NCBI GenBank assembly: GCA_020724025.1
Contig: DYHU01000006.1
Span: forward strand, 6,302 to 30,433
DNA length: 24,132 nt
Direction: 5' to 3'
From: Syntrophorhabdus sp.
Lineage (GTDB): Bacteria; Desulfobacterota; BSN033; UBA1163
Each line of letters starts with the position of its first letter. The stretch's first letter is position 1. This document shows positions 8,603-19,322 of the stretch, piece after piece. Under the pieces are notes generated by a model, which saw only the letters and a list, made by a program, of their open reading frames with translations, had not been told where the DNA came from and made no database searches. A program made the translations under genes and the position numbers.

Positions 8603-10007
8603 CTCTTCCCTCCCTTCTACCTTTCAAACCCTGGACAACTTTCTCCATTGTCATCCCCCTCGAACCCTTGACCAGTATCCAATCCCCCTCACGGGCGGTC
8701 TCTCTCAAAATGGAAGCGGCTTCGGAATGACTTTCCACTACCCTTGCCCTTTCATGCGCCAATCCTTCGCGGATGGCCGACTCCACAACGACAGGGGCTT
8801 CTTCCCCCATGGCCAGGAGGAGATCGATTGAAAGTTCCGCAACTTTCTTTCCCAATTGGCGATGGGCCTCTACGGTAAACTCTCCCAGCTCCAGCATATC
8901 GCCTAAAACCGCAATGGCCCTGCCCTTTCCTTTTGCTTCTGAAAGGGTTTCAAGGGCCAGTTCCATCGAATTCGGATTGGCATTGTAGGCATCGTTGATC
9001 AGGGTCTTTCCACCTCCAAGGGAGAGGACCTCCATCCTCATGGAAAAGGGCTGGAATTGCTCCAGGGCTTCTTTTGTTTTCTCCGGTTCAATTCCGAAGA
9101 GACTCGCCGCCGCAATCGCCGAAAGGGCATTGGAAACAAAATGCCTTCCCAGCAGTGGAAGGCGGATTTCTGTCTCCTCCCCTTCCAGAACCAGAATGAA
9201 AGAAGTTCCCTCTCTCCCTTTGAGGCATACCTCCCTCGCCATTACATCGGCAGGATGGTCGGTTCCGAAAGTGATCTTCTGGCCATGGAACTCCTCTCCG
9301 AGATCAACCACCCTGGGATCGTCCCGGTTGACGATGATCGTTCCATCCTTTCTCATCCGCCGGAAGAGTTCTCCCTTCTCCTCCTTGATCCTCTCCAGAC
9401 TCCCCATCCCTTCGAGATGAGCCCTCTGGATATTGGTGATCAATCCCACATCAGGCTCTGCAATCTCGGTAAGCCTCCTGATTTCGCCGGGCACATTCAT
9501 TCCCATCTCAAGGACGATGACCCTCTCCTTGTCGGTGAGGTTGAGGAGGGTAAGGGGAAGCCCGATGAGGTTGTTCAGATTCCCCTTTGTTTTAAGAACG
9601 GTGAAAGTGGTCTCGAGGCAGGCGGAGATCATCTCCTTCGTCGTCGTCTTTCCATTGCTCCCTGTCAGGGCAACGACCGGCGTGCCATACTTACGTCTCC
9701 GGTCCCTGGCCATATCCCCAAGGGCATGAAGCGTATCCTTCACAGCGATGACCGGCCTGGGTTGGTAACCGTTCCAGCGGATATCTCCGACCTTATCCTC
9801 TTCGATCAACACACCCTTTGCCTTCTTCTCCAGGGCTTCGATGGCATAATGGTGGCCATCGAACTTCTCCCCTTTCAGTGCGATGAAGAGCGCCCCTTCT
9901 GTCACGGTTCTTGAGTCCGTGGAGATGGCCTGAAAAATAACATCCCTTCTCCCCTGCAGAAGCTTTCCCCCTGTGGCATTCAGGATCTCTTCGATATGAA
10001 ACGTCAC
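8571..10007 (-). CDS. murF: UDP-N-acetylmuramoyl-tripeptide--D-alanyl-D-alanine ligase
   Basis: MurF adds D-Ala-D-Ala to UDP-MurNAc-tripeptide to finish the pentapeptide precursor. The 478-residue protein shows [27 protein letters not shown] N-terminal recognition sequence split across residues 29-51, the P-loop [10 protein letters not shown] (116-125), [36 protein letters not shown] and [10 protein letters not shown], all standard for MurF. The start is GTG at 10007, overlapping the murE TGA by 4 bp (GTGA), with a strong GGAGGA site 5-6 bp upstream, so coupling with murE is likely. The tail extends past the family core (ending near residue 460) into the mraY overlap. Confidence 0.98.
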   Translation of the reverse strand: MTFHIEEILNATGGKLLQGRRDVIFQAISTDSRTVTEGALFIALKGEKFDGHHYAIEALEKKAKGVLIEEDKVGDIRWNGYQPRPVIAVKDTLHALGDMARDRRRKYGTPVVALTGSNGKTTTKEMISACLETTFTVLKTKGNLNNLIGLPLTLLNLTDKERVIVLEMGMNVPGEIRRLTEIAEPDVGLITNIQRAHLEGMGSLERIKEEKGELFRRMRKDGTIIVNRDDPRVVDLGEEFHGQKITFGTDHPADVMAREVCLKGREGTSFILVLEGEETEIRLPLLGRHFVSNALSAIAAASLFGIEPEKTKEALEQFQPFSMRMEVLSLGGGKTLINDAYNANPNSMELALETLSEAKGKGRAIAVLGDMLELGEFTVEAHRQLGKKVAELSIDLLLAMGEEAPVVVESAIREGLAHERARVVESHSEAASILRETAREGDWILVKGSRGMTMEKVVQGLKGRREGRDALSSALSSS

Positions 10008-11533
10008 TCTTCCTCCAGCGCCTTCTTCGCTTCGATCCGGTCGTCAAAGGGGATCTTCTTCTTTCCGATGATCTGGTAATCCTCATGACCCTTGCCTGCG
10101 ATAAGAACCGTATCATCGGACCGGGCCAATTGGATTGCCATCCGGATCGCCTCTCTCCGGTCAGGGACCTTCAGGTATCCCTTCTCTGATCTCCACGCCT
10201 CTATCCCGTTTCCATGCCATTCTTTAAGAGAAACGGGTTGAAACCCTTTCTCCACCTCTTCGATGATGGAGAGAGGATTTTCTGTCCTTGGATTATCCGA
10301 TGTGAGCACCACCAGATCGCTATACTTCCCTGCCACCGCTCCCATCAGAGGCCGCTTCGTCCGGTCCCGGTCTCCACCACAACCGAAGACAGTGATGATC
10401 TTCCCCTTATTCCGGGAGGAATGGACCATCGTGTCTTTGAGCCCCGATAAAACCCGCTCCAGGGCATCGTGAGTATGGGCATAGTCCACAATGACATGAA
10501 TGCCTCTGCGGTTTGCCACCTTCTCAAACCTCCCGGAGACACCCTCCAGAGCTTCCACTCCCTCTTTCAGAATCTCCAGTGGAAGCCCCATCCCGAATCC
10601 TGTTGCCACTGCCGCCAGGATATTGTAGAGGTTGAATCTCCCGATCAACTTCGAATGGAGAGGAAATTCACCCTTCGGAGTCCTGATCCGGCAGGAAATG
10701 CCTTCGAAAGAGAGGGCCACCTCTGTTGCGGAGAAGTCGCAGGAACTTCCCAGACCATAACGGAGGATGGGAAGATCGACCCCTCTTACGATCTCTTCCC
10801 CTCTTGGATCGTCAGGGTTGGTCACGGCAAACCGCCCTGCCTTTTGGCTCTTCATCAACGACTCGGAGAAGAGCTTCTGCTTGCTTTGGAAATACCGTTC
10901 CAGGGTCTGATGGTAATCTAAATGGTCGGAGGTGAAGTTTGTAAAGACTGCTCCGTCAAATTGGCATCCGAAGACACGATCGAGGTCAAGGCCATGGGAA
11001 GAAACCTCCATGATCACATGGGAGATTTCTTCCCGGGACATCTCCCAAAGAATTCTCTGGAGATCGAGAGATTCGGGCGTGGTGTTTAAGGCGGGAACGA
11101 CCTTCTGACCGTACCGGTAATTGATCGTCCCGACCACGCCCACACCATACCCTGCCTTCTTGAAGATCGACTCCAGGAGATAGGTGGTCGTCGTCTTCCC
11201 ATTCGTGCCCGTGATGCCGACAAGACGCATTCTCGCTGATGGATCGCCATAAAAGGTCGAGGCAACCCTGGCCAGGGCCTGACGGCTGTTTGAAACGAAA
11301 ATCGCGGTCCGGTCACTCACATCGGGTCCTTCTTCTAACAGGATGGCTTCCGCTCCCCTCTCGATCGCCTCATCGATAAAACAATGGCCATCCGCCTCCA
11401 TTCCGCGGATGGCCGCAAAGAGGAAGTTCTTCCCGACCTGCCGGGAATGGTAGGCAATCCCCTCAATCTCTTTTCGGGTCTCTCCGACGATCTTTCTGAC
11501 CTCCACCCCTTCCAGCAATTTGCTCAGTTCCAT
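10004..11533 (-). CDS. murE: UDP-MurNAc-L-alanyl-D-glutamate--2,6-diaminopimelate ligase
   Basis: MurE adds the third residue of the stem peptide. The motif DNPR at residues 413-416 is the meso-diaminopimelate-selecting signature, so the wall should be mDAP-type. Other landmarks are IAYHSRQV, the P-loop GTNGKTTTT (109-117), NTTPESLDL, MEVSSHGLDLDRV, FTNFTSDHLDYH, VDYAHTHDALE, FGCGGDRDRTKR and AGKGHEDYQ. Its 509 residues are slightly longer than many MurE proteins because the stretch between DNPR and PDRREAI is about 40 residues. The ATG at 11533 has a weak ribosome site. A 76-bp gap with a near-perfect hairpin separates it from ftsI. Confidence 0.98.
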   Translation of the reverse strand: MELSKLLEGVEVRKIVGETRKEIEGIAYHSRQVGKNFLFAAIRGMEADGHCFIDEAIERGAEAILLEEGPDVSDRTAIFVSNSRQALARVASTFYGDPSARMRLVGITGTNGKTTTTYLLESIFKKAGYGVGVVGTINYRYGQKVVPALNTTPESLDLQRILWEMSREEISHVIMEVSSHGLDLDRVFGCQFDGAVFTNFTSDHLDYHQTLERYFQSKQKLFSESLMKSQKAGRFAVTNPDDPRGEEIVRGVDLPILRYGLGSSCDFSATEVALSFEGISCRIRTPKGEFPLHSKLIGRFNLYNILAAVATGFGMGLPLEILKEGVEALEGVSGRFEKVANRRGIHVIVDYAHTHDALERVLSGLKDTMVHSSRNKGKIITVFGCGGDRDRTKRPLMGAVAGKYSDLVVLTSDNPRTENPLSIIEEVEKGFQPVSLKEWHGNGIEAWRSEKGYLKVPDRREAIRMAIQLARSDDTVLIAGKGHEDYQIIGKKKIPFDDRIEAKKALEEE

Positions 11534-11556
11534 AATCTTATAAAAACGCCATCGCT

Positions 11557-11585
11557 GTAGGGAACGGTTTCAAACCGTTCCCTAC
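11557..11585. repeat. 14-bp perfect inverted repeat in the ftsI-murE gap
   Basis: GTAGGGAACGGTTT (11557-11570) and AAACCGTTCCCTAC (11572-11585) are perfect reverse complements around a single C. A hairpin would use a few central bases as its loop. It lies in the leader of murE inside the operon with no T-run. It could be a dispersed repeat, an mRNA-processing site or a weak attenuator; the sequence does not decide. Confidence 0.8.
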
Positions 11586-11609
11586 CATGCATTCTTTGGT
11601 TTTATCAGA

Positions 11610-13586
11610 TTACGACGGAGACTCAAACTTCAGATAACAGATCTCCCCTTTATCGATCACCGCTCCAGCCCTGGGAACCTGTTCCACAAGCCTCCCGTTT
11701 CCGGAAACCTTGATGATCAAACCCCTTCCTTCAATACGGCTCAGTGCGCTCCTCATTGACAACCCGGTGAGGTCCGGCATTACAACCTTTTCCGCCCCCT
11801 TTCCCACCTGAACCCCTTCGATCACAGGTAATGTCCAGGCCGCTTCTCTCTTCACAGGGAGCTCCGATTCGCTCTTCGCAATCATCATCGTTCCCTTCGG
11901 GTGGACGTTGAGATAGGGAAGAACCTTCTCCACGATCGCCCTGAATACGGGCGCCGCCACAATCCCGCCATAGGTCGATCCCTGTGGCTCATCGATCACA
12001 ACCAGGATGACGATCTTCGGTTCATCTGCAGGAGCAAATCCCATAAAGCCGCTGGTGTACCTGTCCTCAGAATACCCGCCTAAAATACTGTCCACCTTCT
12101 GGGCAGTGCCTGTCTTTCCCGCCACCTCATAGCCCTGGGGAACTGCCTGTTCTCCGGTCCCGCCCTTCTCCGTGGTCGCCTTGAGCAGGGCGATCACTTT
12201 TCTGCTCGTCTCCTCTGAGATGACTCTTCTGACAGCCTCCGGTTTAAAGGATTGGATCACCTCTCCTCTCTCGCCTGTGATCCTCTCCACCACCTGAGGC
12301 CTCATCAGAACTCCTCCGTTGGCAATGGCTGAAAGCGCACTTGCCATCTGAATCCCTGTGACCGCAATCCCCTGTCCGAATGCAATTGTGTCCAGTGTGA
12401 CCGGAGGCCAGTATCTCGGATGCTGTAAAATCCCCTTCGCCTCCCCAGGAAGGCCGACCCGTGTCTTCTCTCCGAATCCGAAATCGCAGAGGTACCGGTA
12501 GAACCGTTCCTTCCCCATCTTCTCTGCCGCCTTCGCCGCTCCGATATTGCTCGACACTTTGATGACCTGATGGAAGGTGAGCCATCCGTGCTTCGTATGG
12601 TCCCGGATCGTCCGGTCATAGACGGTGTAGGATCCGTTTTCGCAATAGAAAGAATCCGAGGGTTGAACGATCTTCTCTTCCAAGACTGCCGCGGCCAGAA
12701 AGGCTTTAAACATGGAGCCCGGTTCAAAGACATCAGAGATCGCCCGATTCCTCCAGGCCTTGGGCCGGTATTGGATGAACTGGTTCGGATTGAAAAAGGG
12801 ATAGGAGGTTAATGCCAGGATCTTTCCGGTCATCGGATCCATGACGATGGCCATTCCTCCCTTTGCTCCCCATTTCTGAACCGAGTGGCTCAACTCGGTC
12901 TCAACCACATGCTGGATCTGTTTGTCGATGGTGAGGCCAATATTCCGGTAATGTTCCTCCTTCTCATAAGGGCCTCCGGCCATCATGATCCCCCGGCCCA
13001 TCGCATCCTTCTCCGTTGTCAGGACATTCTGTTTCCCGTTGAGAAGGACATCGTGCTGGAGTTCGATTCCTTCCAGGCCCTTCGAATCGAGGCCGACAAA
13101 GCCGATGACATGGGCGGCCAGATGGGAATGGGGATAGAACCGTTTATTCTCTCTCAGAAAATGGATTCCGGAAAGGTGGAGACCTTTCACCGCTTCGGTC
13201 TCTTTCGGAGAGATCTTTCTCTGGATCCATTCGAAGGACTTCCGGCTCTTCAACCTCTCTTTCAATTCCTTCGTGTCGTTCTGGAAGATGGAAGAGAGAT
13301 CCTGGACCGCCTTCTCCACTTCCGCGACCTTTTTAGGCTCTGCATACACCGAATCAACCTCAACGCTGACGGCCAGCTCATTCTCATTCCGGTCATAGAT
13401 CGTTCCCCGCTTCGGCACGAGCGGGATCTGGCTCATCTGTTGCCGGGCCGCCATTTTATAGAGCTGTTCTTTCTTGAGCACCTGGAGCTGGAACATTCTT
13501 CCCACGATGAGGACAAACGAGAAGAAGAGAAAAAATGAGATGAGGATGACCCTGACCTTGAACCAGTTGATGGATTTCCTTTTCAT
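11610..13586 (-). CDS. ftsI: Septal transpeptidase (class B PBP) with PASTA domain
   Basis: FtsI (PBP3) cross-links septal peptidoglycan in the periplasm, working with FtsW. The 658-residue protein has a short cytoplasmic tail, one membrane anchor (about 11-29), a PBP dimerisation domain (RGTIYDRNENELAVS near 60-74) and the transpeptidase domain with SxxK at Ser291-Lys294 (EPGSMFK), SSN at 345-347 and KTG at 491-493. A single PASTA domain occupies about 600-655 (VVMPDLTGLSMRSAL...). Enterobacterial FtsI lacks PASTA; SpoVD/PBP2X-type proteins and several deltaproteobacterial FtsI have it. Its ATG overlaps the ftsL TGA by 4 bp. SpoVD is an alternative name, but I see no sporulation context. Confidence 0.96.
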   Translation of the reverse strand: MKRKSINWFKVRVILISFFLFFSFVLIVGRMFQLQVLKKEQLYKMAARQQMSQIPLVPKRGTIYDRNENELAVSVEVDSVYAEPKKVAEVEKAVQDLSSIFQNDTKELKERLKSRKSFEWIQRKISPKETEAVKGLHLSGIHFLRENKRFYPHSHLAAHVIGFVGLDSKGLEGIELQHDVLLNGKQNVLTTEKDAMGRGIMMAGGPYEKEEHYRNIGLTIDKQIQHVVETELSHSVQKWGAKGGMAIVMDPMTGKILALTSYPFFNPNQFIQYRPKAWRNRAISDVFEPGSMFKAFLAAAVLEEKIVQPSDSFYCENGSYTVYDRTIRDHTKHGWLTFHQVIKVSSNIGAAKAAEKMGKERFYRYLCDFGFGEKTRVGLPGEAKGILQHPRYWPPVTLDTIAFGQGIAVTGIQMASALSAIANGGVLMRPQVVERITGERGEVIQSFKPEAVRRVISEETSRKVIALLKATTEKGGTGEQAVPQGYEVAGKTGTAQKVDSILGGYSEDRYTSGFMGFAPADEPKIVILVVIDEPQGSTYGGIVAAPVFRAIVEKVLPYLNVHPKGTMMIAKSESELPVKREAAWTLPVIEGVQVGKGAEKVVMPDLTGLSMRSALSRIEGRGLIIKVSGNGRLVEQVPRAGAVIDKGEICYLKFESPS

Positions 13587-13939
13587 CGGATCACGATCAC
13601 CTGATCGGGTTTAGGTTTGACCATTTTCAGCTCTTCCACGGCGATCTTCTCAATCCGTGCGTAGGATTTGAGCGTGGCCGCCTCCAAACGAATCCTCTTG
13701 TTCGCCTCGGTGAGCGCCTTCCCCTCTTTCAAACCATTGGAGATTTCATATCCGAGGTGGATGACCTGAATTCTCGACCAGACATAGAAGAGAGAACCCC
13801 CGATTAAAAGGAGCAGGAGCAGGCTGAAGAAGAGGAGGAGATGGAGATTGATCCCTATGGCTTTTCTCTTCGGAGCCTTTTCGGTCCAGAGAATTCGATC
13901 CTCTCCTTTGTTTAAATCCTTCGACATCTCTCTCCTCAT
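13583..13939 (-). CDS. ftsL: Cell division protein FtsL
   Basis: This is a small bitopic division protein: a charged N-terminus of about 30 residues, one membrane segment (INLHLLLFFSLLLLLLIGG), then a periplasmic helix with coiled-coil character (LGYEISNGLKEGKALTEANKRIRLEAATLKS), as expected for FtsL, which with FtsB activates FtsWI. Sequence conservation is low, so the call rests on size, topology and position between rsmH and ftsI. I chose the ATG at 13939 (118 residues): it overlaps the rsmH stop as ATGA and has GGAGAG just upstream. A longer reading from GTG at 13954 has no ribosome site; ATG 13927 is another possibility. Confidence 0.88.
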   Translation of the reverse strand: MRREMSKDLNKGEDRILWTEKAPKRKAIGINLHLLLFFSLLLLLLIGGSLFYVWSRIQVIHLGYEISNGLKEGKALTEANKRIRLEAATLKSYARIEKIAVEELKMVKPKPDQVIVIR

Positions 13940-14847
13940 CGTCTCTCCGCACACCGCAGTTTGGCGCTGCGGGCACGCGGATTATTCTTTTGTTCTTCTT
14001 CAGAGGGTGTTAAAGGTTTCTTCGTCAGGATGCGCAACACCCCTTCCCTCTCCCATCTCCGGAAGGCCTCCTTCACCATTCGGTCTTCGAGGGAGTGGAA
14101 AGAGATGACGCACATCCGGCCTTCCTTTCTTAAAACCTTCCATCCCGATTCCAGCATCCCTTTCAGGTTCTCCAGTTCCTCATTCACCTTGATCCGGAAG
14201 GCCTGGAAGGTTCTCGTCGCAGGATCAATCCTTCGTGACTGAAACCTTTTGGGAATGGCTCGATAGACGATCCTTCTCAGGTCTTGGGTGGTCTGAATCG
14301 GTTTCTTCTCCCGTTCGGAGACGATGGCCCTCGCAATCCTTCTGGTCCATCGCTCTTCTCCATATTCAAAGAGAATCCTCTCCAGTTCCTCAAGGGGAAG
14401 GCCGTTGACCAGGTCAGCCGCAGTGCGATCCCTCCGCTCATCCATCCTCATATTCAGAGGCCCCTCTCCCCTGAAACTGAATCCCCTCTTTTCTCTCTCT
14501 AACTGGATGGAGGAGAGGCCGAGGTCCAGCAGGATCCCATCCACAGATTCGATCTTCATGGTCTTCAGGATCTCTGACAGATGGACGAAGTTTTCTCTGA
14601 ATACCCTTGCCCGGCTGCCATAAGACTTTAATCTCTTACTTGCCTCATCGATGGCCTCCTGGTCCCATTCCATCCCGATCATGACCCCATCCGGTCCGGT
14701 CCGCTTCAGAATCTCCTCCGCATGCCCGCCTCCTCCGAGGGTGGCATCCACATAGGTTCGACCAGGCTCGCATCTCAATAGATCCATGACTTCCTCAACC
14801 ATCACCGGAATGTGTCGTGAAAACCTGTATTCCGAATCAATTTTCAT
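13936..14847 (-). CDS. rsmH: 16S rRNA (cytosine-1402-N4)-methyltransferase
   Basis: RsmH (MraW) methylates N4 of C1402 in the decoding centre of 16S rRNA using S-adenosylmethionine. At 303 residues it is of usual length. It shows HIPVMVEEVMDLL (12-24), the SAM-binding loop VDATLGGGGHAEEIL (33-47), DGILLDLGLSSIQLE, RGFSFRGEGPLNMRMD, TFQAFRIKVNEEL and the C-terminal VISFHSLEDRMVKEAFR. The ATG at 14847 has only a weak site (CGGAA). The 67-bp gap to mraZ contains a CCGCAATC-type repeat. It sits second in the cluster, its normal place. Confidence 0.98.
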   Translation of the reverse strand: MKIDSEYRFSRHIPVMVEEVMDLLRCEPGRTYVDATLGGGGHAEEILKRTGPDGVMIGMEWDQEAIDEASKRLKSYGSRARVFRENFVHLSEILKTMKIESVDGILLDLGLSSIQLEREKRGFSFRGEGPLNMRMDERRDRTAADLVNGLPLEELERILFEYGEERWTRRIARAIVSEREKKPIQTTQDLRRIVYRAIPKRFQSRRIDPATRTFQAFRIKVNEELENLKGMLESGWKVLRKEGRMCVISFHSLEDRMVKEAFRRWEREGVLRILTKKPLTPSEEEQKNNPRARSAKLRCAERR

Positions 14848-14873
14848 TTCCGATTTAAAATTTTAGGTTTTTT

Positions 14874-14908
14874 AAATCCGCAATCCGCAGTCCGAAATCC
14901 GCAATCTA
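14874..14908. repeat. ATCCGCAATC-type short repeat in the mraZ-rsmH gap
   Basis: A direct-repeat tract with the words ATCCGCAATC, CCGCAGTCC (14885-14893), GAAATC and CCGCAATCT (14899-14907). The pair CCGCAGTCC-N5-CCGCAATCT is shared, with the same spacing and orientation, with 951-973 in the ddl-murB gap. The tract is not coding and lacks hairpin symmetry. Confidence 0.6.
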
Positions 14909-14914
14909 AAAATG

Positions 14915-15358
14915 CTAAATTCCCAGGTTCGCCAAAGTATCCCTGATCTGTTCAAAACCCTCCTCAGCCTGCTGGGCCACCTCCTGCCAGTGCTCTTTGG
15001 CAAATATTTCTATGAACCGGCCTTCACCCACCAGGACCACATCCTTCTTCAGATTCGCATAATCCCTTAATGTCTGGGGGATCAAAAGTCTCCCATGTGT
15101 ATCAATGGCGCAATCAATGGCGCTTGAATAAAAAAACCTCAGGAAGGAACTCGTTTCCTTTCTCAAAATCGAGAAGGATCCCACCTTCTGCTCTACCAGT
15201 TGATTCCATTCTTCGTAAGGGAAGGCTAGGAGGCAGTGGTCAAAATTGGTGATGATCAATCGATCATCATACTTTTTATTGAGGATTTCCCTGAATTTTG
15301 AAGGAATGCTGATGCGGCCTTTGGAATCTAAGGCATGATCATATCTTCCACGAAACAC
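14915..15358 (-). CDS. mraZ: Transcriptional regulator MraZ
   Basis: MraZ is the AbrB-fold DNA-binding protein that usually opens the dcw operon and controls it by binding repeats in its own promoter. The 147-residue protein contains two SpoVT/AbrB-like half-domains: FRGRYDHALDSKGRISIPS at the N-terminus and AIDCAIDTHGRLLIPQTL in the second half. The start is GTG at 15358 with a purine-rich AGAGGGGGTGG site upstream. Three 10-bp-spaced boxes at 15390-15415 and a promoter at 15424-15452 precede it, so autoregulation is likely; whether it represses or activates here cannot be read from sequence. Confidence 0.97.
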   Translation of the reverse strand: MFRGRYDHALDSKGRISIPSKFREILNKKYDDRLIITNFDHCLLAFPYEEWNQLVEQKVGSFSILRKETSSFLRFFYSSAIDCAIDTHGRLLIPQTLRDYANLKKDVVLVGEGRFIEIFAKEHWQEVAQQAEEGFEQIRDTLANLGI

Positions 15359-15389
15359 CGTTCCACCCCCTCTTTTTTAGAAAACCATA

Positions 15390-15415
15390 CCACCTTATCC
15401 CACTTTTTTCCACTT
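15390..15415 (-). promoter_or_regulatory. Probable MraZ operator: three boxes with 10-bp period
   Basis: Read on the minus strand, AAGTGG (15410-15415), AAGTGG (15400-15405) and AGGTGG (15390-15395) occur exactly one helical turn apart, between the promoter and the mraZ start. Known MraZ proteins bind tandem TGGGN boxes separated by 5 nt, i.e. the same 10-bp period. The middle box reads GTGGG. The match in spacing and position is strong; binding itself is an inference. Confidence 0.75.
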
Positions 15416-15423
15416 AGGGTTAA

Positions 15424-15452
15424 GCAATATCCTCAAAATTCAAATTTGTCAA
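15424..15452 (-). promoter_or_regulatory. Predicted sigma70 promoter of the mraZ/dcw operon
   Basis: On the minus strand there is a perfect TTGACA -35 (15447-15452), a 17-bp spacer and a weak -10 TATTGC (15424-15429). The expected start of transcription is near 15417, so the MraZ boxes would lie at and just downstream of it. The -10 is poor, so the true -10 could be offset by a base or two. Confidence 0.55.
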
Positions 15453-15603
15453 GTAAAATTTTATACTTATTTCAAGTTTTTCCCCCATTTTTCCCGATTT
15501 CACAATATCTATTTACCAGAGGGCTTTCCCACACCATATTTTGTGGAAATTCTCTATGCCCATCCCGATATGATGTGGAAAACCCCTTTGTGCCAATCTA
15601 ATC

Positions 15604-15733
15604 CAGGCTGTTGAAAAACTTTAAAATGACCCAATATGTCATGCTGAATTTAGTTCAGCATCTTATGGGATCAATGTGTTAGAGACCCTGAAACAAGTTC
15701 AGGGTGACAAATAGCGATTTTTTCAACAGCCTG
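15604..15733. repeat. 130-bp palindromic element between mraZ and ligA
   Basis: Perfect 15-bp terminal inverted repeats, CAGGCTGTTGAAAAA (15604-15618) and its complement (15719-15733), enclose two internal hairpins: TGCTGAA/TTCAGCA near 15642-15660 and CCCTGAA/TTCAGGG near 15686-15704. This is the form of non-autonomous dispersed repeats (MITE-like); no transposase is inside. It lies eight bases before the ligA -35. The rest of the 15453-15603 gap is AT-rich and holds a few TGTGGAAA words. Confidence 0.75.
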
Positions 15734-15734
15734 A

Positions 15735-18708
<2,974 letters not shown>

Positions 18709-18755
18709 GTTTACCTCCTTTCTATACATTACGATTTAAGTCTTATCAGTTTGTC

Positions 18756-18776
18756 ATTCCGGGCTTGACCCGGAAT
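18756..18776. repeat. ATTCCGGG-CCCGGAAT hairpin repeat
   Basis: A perfect 8-bp stem ATTCCGGG (18756-18763) / CCCGGAAT (18769-18776) with loop CTTGA. It is the core of the 'gtcattccgggcttgacccggaatcca' dispersed repeat seen in many proteobacterial genomes. It sits in the divergent gap between the hydrolase and antitoxin genes. Confidence 0.7.
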
Positions 18777-18825
18777 CCAGTAAATTGGAACCGGTCCCCG
18801 ATTTCTGCACAGGTGATCGATTCTC

Positions 18826-18854
18826 TTGACGTATTCAAAAAATTACATTATTTT
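18826..18854 (+). promoter_or_regulatory. Possible promoter of the CopG-like gene
   Basis: TTGACG (18826-18831), 17-bp spacer, TATTTT (18849-18854), placing transcription start near 18861 and leaving a leader of about 27 nt before ATG 18888. The two hexamers match the consensus at 9 of 12 positions. Confidence 0.4.
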
Positions 18855-18887
18855 GAAATCGTGATCAGGTCCTTTCTTGGATCCGAT

Positions 18888-19175
18888 ATGAAAAAAATCC
18901 CCCAAAAAATTAAAAAGAAGCTAAAAAGCGAAGCCAAAGCATGGGATTCTTCGATTTCGCAAGAGGAACCCGAAGGGGTGTCCAAGCTGATCGAAAGGGC
19001 AGATTTATTTGTCGCCTACCGGCCTCCTCGGCAACCCGTTTCAGTGCGATTAGATCCTTTCGACCTCGCATTATTAAAGAGGATTGCCCGTAATAAAGGG
19101 CTCCCTTTCACCCAGCTTATGTCCATGTGGCTGCACGAAAAAGTTGAACAGGAGAAAACCCGAGCCGGAGTTTAA
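18888..19175 (+). CDS. Orphan CopG/ribbon-helix-helix antitoxin-like protein
   Basis: The 95-residue protein has a Lys-rich N-terminus, then EAKAWDSS, and a C-terminal ribbon-helix-helix candidate at about 49-90: strand QPVSVRLDP, helix DLALLKRIARNKG, turn, helix FTQLMSMWLHEKVEQE. The layout (SVRLDP followed by a helix and LMSMWLHEK) resembles the CopG_antitoxin family that partners BrnT-type toxins. I chose ATG 18888 because upstream sequence in this frame runs back into a dispersed repeat and looks non-coding. The ribosome site is weak. The 158 bp upstream and 457 bp downstream leave no room for an intact toxin, so it appears solitary. It may act as a small DNA-binding regulator or be a relic. 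Confidence 0.7.
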   Translation: MKKIPQKIKKKLKSEAKAWDSSISQEEPEGVSKLIERADLFVAYRPPRQPVSVRLDPFDLALLKRIARNKGLPFTQLMSMWLHEKVEQEKTRAGV

Positions 19176-19322
19176 ACATATGCTCCTGAATCCCATTAAT
19201 CCTCTAATGTGAACCCATCCCCCATTTCGCTTCGTGGGTCGCTGACCGAACCAAACGGCTTTTAAGCTCCACTCCCTTAATCCTCGTTTTTTCGAAAAGG
19301 ACGGACACGAATTTCCCCCTTT

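Noticed and set aside
9057..9914. Plus-strand frame of 285 codons opposite murF
   Set aside because: Antisense to a certain MurF gene, with composition typical of a mirrored coding frame and no motif.
18765..18887. Upstream extension of the CopG-like frame
   Set aside because: It starts inside a dispersed repeat, has no ribosome site, and spans the predicted promoter; ATG 18888 is preferred.
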